NCBI GenBank assembly: GCA_026686845.1
Contig: JAIVEN010000021.1
Coordinates: 12,356,001 to 12,420,000 of the forward strand
DNA length: 64,000 bases
Source: Adenanthera pavonina
Lineage: Eukaryota > Streptophyta > Magnoliopsida > Fabales > Fabaceae
Reading direction: 5' to 3'
Part shown: positions 36,308 through 46,665 of the stretch, in pieces
Layout of the letters: every line of letters begins with the position of its first letter
How positions within the stretch are numbered: the first letter of the stretch is position 1
The notes under the pieces: generated by a model
What the model saw: only the letters and a program-made list of their open reading frames with translations
Told to the model about the DNA's origin: nothing
The model's database searches: none
Position numbers and translations under genes: made by a program

Positions 36308-36879
36308 TATTTCCTAATGGAAATAGTAGTAGCATGGAGCACTTTAATTAATCAGCCTCACGTAATTTTTCTTTTAACAACAAATCAGCCTAACCTAATT
36401 ATACCTCCAACATTCTTTTTTTTTCTTTTGAGGATATAATTAATAACAACCACATATTTGGATCAGTTTAGTATGCATAATAAAAAAATAATTTTATCAT
36501 AGACATGCGAGATGCAACGTTGGCATGTCTCAGAATATTCAATCATTAAATTAATTAACATGGGAGTTCAATTCAAGTTGGCCGCCCATCATCCTCCCCC
36601 CGCCCCCAAAAACATGTCATCCCATTATCAGCCCCGCCCAGCCCAGCCGGTTTTCACTTTTCTTTATTATTTAAAAATAACATTATTAATATGTTAGTAT
36701 TCTTTTAATAACAAATATAAATTCTTCACATTTTTATTCAGATAATTTACACATAAGTTTTTAACAAATAATATTTTGACTATAAATATAAGAAAATGAT
36801 TTTTTAAAAAATAAAAAATTATAAATTTAATTTAATCATGCATCCTCATTAGATGTAAGCTGCATTCTTATTAAGTGAA
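36308..36879. other. AT-rich intergenic DNA
   Basis: No gene recognised. A short C-rich stretch at about 36590-36650 underlies the frame 36512-36697, which resembles no known protein. Confidence 0.4.
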
Positions 36880-37060
36880 GGGGAAATGATAGTTGGGGAT
36901 CAAAAGTTTGAATTAAATATAGTAAGAGATTTTATAATTTTTTCAGCAGTAAATACAGAATAAAGTAATAATAAATTCGTGATATTTAGTAGTAAAAAAA
37001 ACCATAAGATTTTTTATTATATTTAATTCAAACATTTAATCCTCAACTGTCATTTTCCCT
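36880..37060. mobile_element. 181-bp hAT-type MITE, copy B
   Basis: Starts ggggaaatgatagttgggga, ends (reverse) agggaaaatgacagttgagg, and has the same length and foldback structure as 34945-35125. It is flanked by taagtgaa (36872-36879) and tgagtgaa (37061-37068), an 8-bp duplication with one difference. Substitutions relative to copy A suggest it is somewhat older. Confidence 0.85.
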
Positions 37061-37672
37061 TGAGTGAACCAAATTTTATTAACAATTGCATGAGTCTTGG
37101 TTTATATGTTACCTAAATTAGTAAGCGATCATAATTTTATTTATGGAAGGACAGTTTAAATTTGGAAAAATTAAATTGAAAGATTTAATGTTTGAAATAA
37201 CGTATTAAAAGGACGGTGATAAATGGATAACTAAATAATTGCATTAGTTTTAAAATCCTAATCCCAAACAATGCATTTAAACAGATATCCGTCCAAAGAA
37301 AAAAACAATATACTTATTATAATCTATCTCATACCCACGAAGAAAACCTTAATTTTTTAAAAAATTTTGATAATTTTTTAAAATTAACCATATTAAATAG
37401 GAATAAGAATATATTATTCACTGTCCACCTTAACCTTTTTTCTTTATTCTTATCTCCCATAATCGAGCAATTTCATAAATAGGGATAAAATTGAAAAGAA
37501 AGTATTAAATACTTACTATTTTTCACAAAAATAACTTATTTTGAAATTTTAATTCTAAAAAATTTTTTCCTCTACTTTAGAAAATGAACAATAAAAAAAT
37601 GACATCAGTTCTACCTCCGGGATTGTCCTTGCAGTAGTAGTAATCATCAACAACTTGCCCTTTAGAAAGTGA

Positions 37673-37768
37673 GGAAAATTGACCGTGGTACTATAAATTT
37701 GAGGAGTTTTTCTCAATATGCTACAACTTTAAACAATTTTCTTCAAATACTACAAGTGATCTCGGTTT
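37673..37768 (+). repeat. left terminal inverted repeat of the MULE
   Basis: Begins ggaaaattgaccgtgg and ends in an atctcggttt motif (37759-37768). It pairs with 45138-45238. A further atctcggttt lies inside the element at 37806-37815. Confidence 0.85.
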
Positions 37769-37815
37769 AAGACAAGCCAATTTCTTTTTTTTTTTGACAA
37801 AGCCAATCTCGGTTT

Positions 37816-38216
37816 GAAAGGAGCCAAGATATGCATTGTCCGAAAAAAAATGGTTATAATAATTATGTAATGATAAATAATAATTGAGTAATAAATATAA
37901 TAATTAGTAATGATTGATAATAGATAATTGAGTAATGATTAATCAAATTTTATAATCATTGTATTATAATAAAAAGAAATGATTAAGTAATGATTAAAAA
38001 GTAATGTATAATTAAAAAATAACAAATATTATTGAAATTAATATTTTTAATTAAAGACTAAAAATAAGTTGAGGAACATTTTTTTATTAATTAATAATTA
38101 ACTATATTAATTGGTAATAAATAAAAAATAATAATTAATACAAGCAATTAATATTAGAATCTGATACAATAATTAAAAATAAAATTTTTCTTTGGGACGA
38201 AAAAATTGTGGAGTTC
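37816..38216. other. 3' noncoding part of the MULE
   Basis: AT-rich sequence between the left terminal repeat and the stop codon of the transposase-PMD gene, probably 3' UTR and trailer. No other feature seen. Confidence 0.45.
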
Positions 38217-41100
38217 TTATACATAATGACTTCCTGTGCCACATCTCGGTCTCCTTCTAACACGTTGTGGTCTTTCTTGTCTTCTTGGCTTCTCATGTTG
38301 AGATTCAGGTGACTCTGTCGTATAAGGAGCCGGTAGAGTATTCAAGTCAAATACAGGAGACTCAACAGGAGGAATTGGCTGTTGCGGAGTCATGAATGCC
38401 TCATTTGATGGTCCGCCAACATCAAATGTGTAGTTATTATACTCTGTTGCAAAAATTGTCGGAGTCTCAAATAAAGACATAAATGATAACTCAAAATTGG
38501 ACGAGCTGAATTGAGGCAGAGTTGAGGGTGGCATATAATATGATTCACTAAAAATGTCTGAAGAAGAAGCAACATCTTGATCTTGTTCATTGTCACTTTC
38601 TGCTGCGACTCCTTGATCATGTTCATCTTCTTCAACCACAACTGGTGGTTGAGTTGATAAATAGCCACCACGTCGCTTACTTGGTCTTCCCTGGGGAATT
38701 AGTAGACGTGGTAGCTCAATTGCAGGTGGGGCAGGTTGAGGGACCATATTATAATGTTGTTCTTTTAATGCCACTCTGATGTTACGTTAGTCTTATATAA
38801 CTCTTTCTTGATATTCCCTGGTTGACATTGGCAGAGGGTCATTCATACTTTGTCTAATCAATTCATCTGCTATGTTGACCTGAAATTGATAATAACCCAT
38901 TAGGTAATAACACTACCCATATAAACAAAACAAAGACAACGATTTCAAATACTTACCGCATAACCAGTTGTAGCACTAGCTTGGTGAATCCACCGTCGAG
39001 TGTGTCTCCAATACCATCGCATATACTCAGATGTGCGATCTAATGCTTCATGTGCCATTGGTGACTCAGTTATAGCATCATGCCATCTATTCCAGGCCTC
39101 AATAAATTCGATGTGATTTTCAACCCAATTGATATCTGTTCTTCCTCTTAGCTGTATCGTGTGGCAATTCCCCAAATAAACAGGGGCTTTAGGAATTGGT
39201 TGTTGTCGTCCAAATTGCCTAAGCACACGATCAGGATGATGCCATTCAATTATATGGAAGGATATAAGGGGCACTGAAGCTCGCCAAATCAATGGTGTCT
39301 CTAAGCAATATGCAGGAATTAATTGCTGCACCGGTAAAGATTCATATGGCTGCCAAATTATATCATCTTCCCCCATTTCATCAAGCAACTTCCTATATTG
39401 TCGCCTCAAACATGCCTCAAACAAAAACCATGATATGTATGCCATCGAACACATCGATTCTGAACCACAGACAAAATTGATGGATGTCTGTCTGAAATTA
39501 AACAAATTCCTTCCCTCTCCTTTACGATAGATATGCGAACATGATATAAGAACCATGTCCAGGCAGCTTTTGTCTCCCCCTCAACCACGGCAAATGCAAG
39601 TGGTACAATATTGCGATCACCATCTTGTGATGTAGCCATAAGCAATGTGCCTTTATATTTCCCATAAAGAAAAGTTCCATCAACCTGAATAATCGGCTTT
39701 AAGTGACCAAATGCGTCGATACATGGTTTAAATGCCCAAAAAACACGCTTAAACATTTCAATATTTTGCCCTTCAAAACTGGCTTCTGAACACGGCTTGG
39801 TTGAGAATTTTACACATGATCCAGGCATGAAACATTGAACCGCACCTAGCCATTTAGGTAATAGTGAGTATGAGCTCTCCCAGTTACCAAAAGTAGTAGC
39901 TAGTGCTAATTGTTTTGCCTTCCATGCTTTTTTGTATGACACAGTGTACCCAAACCTGGAATGTATACGCTCAATAATTTGAGAAACTTTCACATCTGGC
40001 CGATCAGTTACCATTCCTACTATACATGATGAGATGACATCGGCATCTAACTTGGGATGATCTTGAGTTAATGATGTGGCTAAACACGTATGTGGACATG
40101 CATATTTCGTGATTAACCAGAAGGTTCTATTGACTTTTTTGTTAGCCCTTAGTCTCCAATTGCAACCACTCCCATAATTTACACATCGATATTCTTCATA
40201 CTTCTTACTAGAATGATATACTTTAAATGTGTGGTGAACTCGAATTGAGTAAAGTTTGACCGCACGTCTTAGAGCATGGATGTCCATAAAACTTTGCCCT
40301 ATGAAAAAGTCATGATTATCACTAAGAGGATGAATATCTCCCACTCCACTAAACTCAGGAGCCACAGCCAATTCAACATTAACACGTGAGAAGAAATTGG
40401 ATGCAGGCTCTTCATATTCATTGATACGTAATGTTTGGCCAGGGACATCATTGCCACCCTCATAATTCTCCTCATGGTCCTCATCATCATTATCAAAATC
40501 ATTGTTCCCACTAGTAGAATTTATTAAGAAATCATACTCATCCTCATCCTCAAAGTCATCCATCATATCTTCAGTTGGGGGAAGTGAAGAAGATGATTCA
40601 ATATTACCAATATCTGAGTAAGGATTAAATGGGTTGAAATTTTCCAAGTGCATGCTCAGCCTTGATCCATGTTCTATTGGGTTTACTTGATTACTACTTG
40701 ATGGGATTGTATATCTAACATAGTCCTCCCGTGGTTGTGATTCAATATAATCATCAACTTCCACATTGCAAATATGTGCATACAACTCTGCCCCTGTCAA
40801 TTGATCCGAATATCGAGAATTCATTTGCCACATGTTGTCTATGTCAGAATCAACTTCTAGAATACATGACCGGTACCATGGTGGATTTATGGAAATGGGG
40901 CATCTATATACCAAGCTTGACACAATTTGATTGGAAGGAAGTCCAAGCTTTTGTCCGACAACTTGCTTTAGTTGAATCAAGGTAATGTTTGAATCAACAC
41001 TTATCATTTTTATACTATCGGATTCAAATATCACACCATTTGTACCAGTCAAAATTCGTCCATTTGCAAATACGTAGACCCACTCTCTTCTATTATCCAT
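38217..41100 (-). pseudogene. decayed MuDR/MULE transposase joined to a plant mobile domain (PMD)
   Basis: From the ATG at 41100 a 564-codon frame (to 39406) has an N-terminal ubiquitin/PB1-like part (5-68), an acidic linker (about 175-220), a MuDR zinc-type DNA-binding domain (about 268-340; Cys306, Cys313, Cys335, His337), and the start of the MULE DDE transposase with D474 (VDGTF) and D537 (ISDRH). It ends at FCLRHV, before the third acidic residue and the SWIM finger. In the next frame (open to 38945) the protein continues as the C-terminal half of a PMD (WQPYE, HIIEWHHPDRVLRQFG, LRGRTDINWVE, WYWRHTRRW). A 77-bp GT-AG intron (38880-38956) leads to a last exon of acidic and Pro/Arg-rich tail, but TAA codons at 38793-38795 and 38787-38789 interrupt it. 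An internal deletion plus frameshift at about 39410 is the simplest explanation. Confidence 0.85.
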
Positions 41101-43439
41101 TTCTCTTCCTATAATATAAAATTCTCTATTATCTACTCATAAACATGAAATCCATATTAATAGAAAAAAAATTCTAATATACCAAAGACATTATTACAAG
41201 AAAAATAATATATGTAAATTACCTTCCAATATACGAAAAATAATCTATACGTACATAAATATAATATTATAAAAATTCCCTAAATGTTATTTATTTACTA
41301 AATCAAAAAACACGCTTAACTATAAATATCTTATATTTATGAACTTTTTAATACAGCATACCATTTTTCTCTACTTTTCTACTATTATCAATATTATAAA
41401 CAAACAAAATAAAGAAAATTTTAACTGCATAAATATATCATGTTATATATTTTCTTAAGTTATCAATATTTTTTTTGCATTAATAAACTATAGTTATTAA
41501 CATTCCTATAATCTATTTTTTTTGTAAAAGTATATGACTCCATGTTAATTTTATATTTTACACTAATTTTTTTACGATTAATATACTTTGATTCTCGTAT
41601 ATCCAATAGTAAGTGCAAAAAAGAAAAGATTTATTTCATCAAACAAAAAGAAAAGAAAAGATTTACCATCGGGATAATGAATGAAAACTGAAAAAGGACA
41701 TGGACCAAATTATTTTTAAGATTTACCTTATGTTATTTTTTTCCATTCTTTTTTTTAAGATTTTTGCCGGAAGCTTTTTATTTTCTTTAATATAATATCT
41801 CTTATAAAAGATAATAAAGCATTATGAGACTTTTTTTTTAAAAATCTTAACTAATTTTTATCACTTTTTTTAATATTAATAATTTTGTACTCTTTTTTTA
41901 TTTATAAGTCATTTTTAACTATTTTATAAAAATAAAAAATTATTTAAAATTAGTTGATATTTTTGAAATTTATAGAAATTACCAAAACTTTGTAATTTTT
42001 TTTATTAAATATATCTCATCATAACTATATCTCTTTTAAACAATTTCTCAATAGTCTGCACTATAAATTTTTTGATAAAATTAAAAAATAAAATTTGATA
42101 CTTTTTAAAAATTATAAAAGAACTTATATTTTAAATAAATAAAATATTTTTAGAAAGTACCAAATAAATATAAACGGTGGAGTAAGTGTTTTTAAAAATA
42201 TAACAAGGGAGTACTTTTCTATTAATATCTAGTTACTAAGCTGAATAGTAGGTGTCAGCTTAAAAATTACTCTACCTCTGAAAAATGACACTCCCACTCC
42301 CCATCTCCATTATTTCTTTTTGTCTCTCTCCGCATAAGGCTGCCCTTTTCTTTTCCTCTTTTCAACTTCCCCCAAATAAATCATAAATATATACATATAA
42401 GACGACAATACATGTGAGAGTTTAATTGAGGATGTACTACTTATTTAGAACAAAAAGTGACGAAAGCTCGCCAAATTACTTCACGCACCCGAACTCAACA
42501 AATGTAAAAACCAGAATTTGTACCAAAAAAACAAGTAAACTCAGGTGTTATCTACAATAATCAATTCACTCTATATTTTATTATAATATACTAATTATAT
42601 TCATATAAGGTATATCTATAAGACAAAGTCATTCTTCTTTCTTTCACCTTTCATAATCACATTAAATGTGGCCTTAAACCGTAATGTAAAAATAAAAAGC
42701 TATCATCAATTCAACACAGTTAAAAGATTATATGTAAAAGATTTATATATATATATAATTAAATAAAATTATATGTGAAAACGTACCAAAACTATTACAC
42801 TTCCAAAATCACGAAGCTGAACTTGGTGTACGAGAGGATCAACCTACAATAAAATGTATATCATGAATTAAAAATAAATAATTGTTTATTTTAGGAAAGA
42901 TTAACAAAAAATAAGTGAATATAAAGATGAAAACTGAATATAAAAAATAACAGCAAAGTTTTAAAAAAAATGTACCAAAAATTACCTATACAGATTTGAG
43001 ATGGAGATAAAGAATGTAGGAAGAAGATTTGAAGAGCTCCGTTAATTCATCTAAAATTGAAAGTGAAGAGAATAAAGCAACTACATTGAAGAGAATGAAG
43101 CAACTACACTGCTTATACTTATACAAAAATATGAAATAAATTAAGAACATGAAAAAAATTAGTAAAATTTTAAACTAAGTGCACCAAAAATTATAAAATA
43201 GATCAGAGATGAAGATGAACGAGGGACAAAAAATATGTGAAGAACTCTACTAACTTTTCTCGAATCTGAAGTTGAAGTGGAGCTGAACCCTGAACTGGAG
43301 AGCACAAACAAAATATGAATCGTGATATCTTTACGCAAAAATAAGTTCGGACCTTGTGCTTTTAAAGAATTTTTCACTTCTTGTCCCCTTCTACGCATGT
43401 TCTCATGTTTCTCTTGCTCAAACTGACTGGATAAGACCA
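41101..43439. other. noncoding upstream part of the MULE
   Basis: AT-rich sequence upstream of the transposase ATG on the minus strand, probably 5' UTR, promoter and perhaps introns of the element. About 41880-42184 resembles a decayed Stowaway-like MITE ending in ggtggagta. The frame 43159-43398 is not recognisable. Confidence 0.4.
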
Positions 43440-43480
43440 GACAAGATACAACACTGCGTGTTGCAGTGTTGTGTCTTGTC
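43440..43480. repeat. 18-bp-arm inverted repeat (foldback) in the MULE
   Basis: Arms gacaagatacaacactgc (43440-43457) and gcagtgttgtgtcttgtc (43463-43480) are reverse complements with one mismatch, separated by gtgtt. Further 'ttgtcttgtc' fragments follow at about 43528 and 43614. Confidence 0.9.
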
Positions 43481-43561
43481 TCATTTTTTTAAAAGAAGTT
43501 ATTCCATAAATCTCAGTTTTTCCATTGTGTCTTGTCTGTTAAAAAAAAAATTATAACTTAA

Positions 43562-43586
43562 ATCTCGGTTTCTGAGAAATCGAGAT
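43562..43586. repeat. ATCTCGGTTT hairpin 1 of the MULE right end
   Basis: atctcggttt and aaatcgagat separated by the 5-nt loop ctgag. It has the same design as the three hairpins at 44953-45068, and a single degenerate motif, atctcagttt, lies at 43510-43519. Confidence 0.85.
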
Positions 43587-44952
43587 TAATTTAAAAAAAA
43601 AAAATAGTGATCTTGTCATATCTTGTCATTTATTAATAATTTTTTAAAAATCCAAATCATTTTAATGCTTGTCTCCCAGCGTCTCCGAAAAAATGCATCA
43701 GAACTTCTCATTTATAAATAATTTTTTTTAATATAATATTATCAAAGCAACGCGTGCTCCTGCGGTCATTTCATGCTTTTGCTTTATTCATTTGCCTTGT
43801 CATTTCACATCTTTTACTTTGATCATTTCAGACTTTTCATTTCACCCCTTTTACTTTGCTCATTTCAAGCTTTTTCACATTTCGAAGTAAAAAATTGGGA
43901 AAAATACATTTTAGGACCCATATCTAAAAATAATCCTTTTAAATACCCAATTTAAAAATTCAATACTCCTATAAACTAAATTCTCAACTTGAATCAACTG
44001 AATTATAGAGATCCTAATTAAAATGTTTTTTTCCTTAAAAAATTAATTAAATGACTTTGTACTGCATTCTCAGTTATTTTATAATAGCATGTTTTATTAT
44101 TTACAAAAAAAAGTTAAACACGAGCTACCTTCCTCAATTATTTTATAGTAGCATGTCTTATCATTTATAAAGAAAAATTTAAATACATATTAATTATTCT
44201 TTTAACTGGGGTGCGTCAGGCCTAGATTTATATAATAGTGTAAAGTATTGTACATCCTTCCTTTGTTCTTTTTTAATGTGTGTGTTGGGATTTTTTCTCT
44301 TTTCTTTTAACTTATATTATAATATTACATTTTATTTATTTCTTTTAAATATAAAATTTTAAGTTATTATTTTTTATATCTCTAGCCTACATTCTCTTCA
44401 GTTCTTTTATAATGGGACCTTTTAACATTTTTTTTCTAATTCTTTTATAAGGGATCTTGTTATTAGACTTTTTTTTATTAGAAAAGCACTTTCAATTGTT
44501 CAATTGGTAATATTTTTAGTTTTCTTTTAATTAGTCTCATTCTTTCTAACTTAATAATAATAGAAATTTTTTATTTAATGAAGATTGTATTGTTATAATA
44601 AATACAGGTAGAAAAGAAATGTTTAATTCTTTTTAAAAAAATTTTAAGCGAATAACTAATTTTCTAATTCTACGTGAAATTATTCAAAGTCACTTATTAA
44701 AATGATTGGAGGAAGTAATGTATAGTATTAATAAATAAGAGATAATTTCATAAGAGCAAAATATTGAAATTTTATAACAAATTTAATTAGTTAACTATTT
44801 TTTTATATATATAAAATAATATTTTCAAAAATCTATTCCCTTCAACAAATCAGAAAAATCTAATTTTCTAAACATCGCATTACCCTTTAAAACAAAAAGA
44901 AAAAAACATCGCATTGTCTCTCTTGTTCTTTTTTTTTTTTGTCTTCTTTTGA
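43587..44952. other. noncoding part of the MULE right end
   Basis: AT-rich filler between the hairpin clusters. No reading frame of interest; 43773-43955 and 44825-45016 are chance frames. Confidence 0.4.
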
Positions 44953-45068
44953 ATCTCGGTTTTATCAAAACCGAGATCAATAGAAGTTGGAGAAATTGGA
45001 TCTCGGTTTTAACCAAACCGAGATATTAATTTGCTATTATTATATCTCGGTTTACAGGAAATCGAGAT
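44953..45068. repeat. cluster of three ATCTCGGTTT hairpins next to the MULE right end
   Basis: Three palindromes in a row: 44953-44977 (perfect, loop tatca by the 10-bp arm definition), 45000-45024 (perfect, loop taacc) and 45044-45068 (one changed pair, loop acagg). All have 10-bp arms of atctcggttt/aaaccgagat and a 5-nt centre. The motif also lies inside both terminal repeats. They could be transposase-binding or structural sites. Confidence 0.9.
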
Positions 45069-45137
45069 GTCTATTCTTACAGTATCTTCACATGGCAGAA
45101 CACTGGCAGAACACTTCACGATTTCTTGGCCTCAGAG

Positions 45138-45238
45138 AAACCGAGATCTTCTAATTTGTAGTATTTGGATAAATAATTTATAACTTATAGCATATTGGAA
45201 AATATTTTATCTGTTTGATGTATATCGGTCAAAAAGCC
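45138..45238 (-). repeat. right terminal inverted repeat of the MULE
   Basis: Read on the minus strand it begins ggctttttgaccgata at 45238 and reaches atctcggttt at 45147-45138. It pairs with 37673-37768. The 9-bp duplication agaaagtga follows at 45239-45247. Confidence 0.85.
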
Positions 45239-45603
45239 AGAAAGTGAAGTATTCATGTGTACCCTCCATTAGATACATCCTCATGATCCATCAAATCTAA
45301 ACAGCAACTGCGTGTTTACTCAGAAATATTGCCGCAGAAGTGTGGAATCATTAAAAGAATTTCTGCTGTCTATCATCTAAATTCTTCATGGTTGGCACGT
45401 CCAATTACAGCCCCACAACGAAGAAATTATATAATACAAACAAGCCAACCATTAATAATTGATGTGTTGAAACATTCATTCATCATCTCAAAGTCAAGGA
45501 TTCCATACAAACACCTCCCTCCTTTTCTTCTTCTCTATATATCGACAGACACATCCCAATTGCTCTCTGTAAGTACGTACGTACGTAATCTCTCAGATTC
45601 AGA

Positions 45604-46665
45604 ATGGGAAGACGACGATTCAGGTTGAAGTTGAGCTGCGTGAGCATCGCTCGAGTGTTGTCTGCGTCGTCGTTTCCATCCAAATCCTCCTCTGCTTCTT
45701 CTATCAAGTATGGGAACATCAGTGGATTCCCAAGCCTGAGCCTGGAAGATAGCTCTAACTGTGATGAGGATGGGAACAAGATAATGGTGGTCGTGAATTC
45801 TAGCTTTGAAGCTAAGTGTGCTCTTGATTGGGCTCTCTCTCACGCTGTGCAGATTCAGGACACTGTTCTTCTCCTTCATGTCGCCAAGCCCTTCTCACAA
45901 GGTCAACAGCACATGACTACTAACTCATTCTATATCTCTCATCTACTTCAAATATCAAATACTATGTTTCTTAATACCTTAATTTTTTGGATGTTGTGAT
46001 TGCAGGTGCAGAGTGTAGTGAGAAGCTTAATCTGAGGACCTATCAACTTCTCATAGATATGGAAAATATGTGCCAACTGAAGAGACCCGGGGTATGTTTC
46101 AAAGAGCACTAAACATAGTGTTAACTAACAATTTTGTTTTTAATGGGTAATTAATTATTCTCTCAGATCAGATCCCATCAAAGTTAATAAAGAGTAAGAC
46201 AAGTCATTCTTAGTTAGTTCTGATAGTGTGTATGAGGCTGTATATATAGGGACTCTGTTTCATTGAAGGAAGCAAGTTGAATTTCCCATTTGATTTCTTT
46301 CTTTCGTTTCATACTTTGGATCTCATATCAGTCCTGAGCTGAAAAAGTTGGGTGTGTGGGTTCAGGTGCAAGTGAAGGTGGTGAAGGTTGAAGGAGAGGA
46401 GGAGGGGAGAGCAGTAGTGGAAGAGGCAAAGCAGCAGAAAGTATCGCTACTGGTTATAGGGCAGAGAAAGAGATCCTTATGGGGGGGCTTTGTCAGCAGG
46501 TGGTGGGCAAGAAGGAGAAGAACCTCTGCTTCTGCAAGTGGGGTTGCTGATTATTGCATTCAGAATGCTTCCTGCATGACCATTGCAGTGAGGAGGAAGA
46601 ACAAGAAGCTTGGTGGCTATTTGATCACTACTAAACGTCACAAAAATTTTTGGCTTTTGGCTTGA
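45604..46665 (+). CDS. universal-stress-protein-like (USP) family protein, 3 exons
   Basis: Exons 45604-45901, 46006-46091 and 46366-46665 have GT-AG introns and join in frame to 227 aa. Residues 1-37 are basic and Ser-rich without a clear signal. A USP-type alpha/beta domain runs from about 59 to 205: a first strand and helix (KIMVVVNSSFEAKCALDWAL), then VLLLHVAKPF, and late in the protein SLLVIGQRKRS, the region matching the nucleotide-binding part of USP proteins. The tail RRKNKKLGGYLITTKRHKNF and FWLL ending is the conserved C-terminus of a plant USP subfamily. Family knowledge: small cytosolic or nuclear adenine-nucleotide-binding proteins linked to stress responses; the exact role of this subfamily is not established. 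The ATG follows a CT-rich leader. The MULE ends about 360 bp upstream, so the promoter is short or partly replaced. Confidence 0.85.

Larger units (their letters stand above)
37673..45238 (-). mobile_element. Mutator-like element (MULE) carrying a MuDR transposase-PMD gene
   Basis: The borders are set by a perfect 9-bp direct repeat, agaaagtga, at 37664-37672 and 45239-45247, the target-site length of Mutator elements, and by terminal inverted repeats that start GG directly inside it. The first 83 bp of the two ends align without gaps (52 matches by hand count, with identical runs such as caatatgct and caaatactacaa), and the match resumes at an ATCTCGGTTT motif near position 90-100. The 7,566-bp element holds one minus-strand gene (38217-41100), a ~2.3-kb noncoding stretch upstream of it, and a right end packed with hairpins. 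It looks inactive because the gene is broken, but the ends are complete. Confidence 0.9.

Noticed and set aside
45483..45879. two minus-strand frames (96-114 codons) over exon 1 of the USP-like gene
   Set aside because: Both are antisense shadows of the plus-strand exon; no splice continuity.
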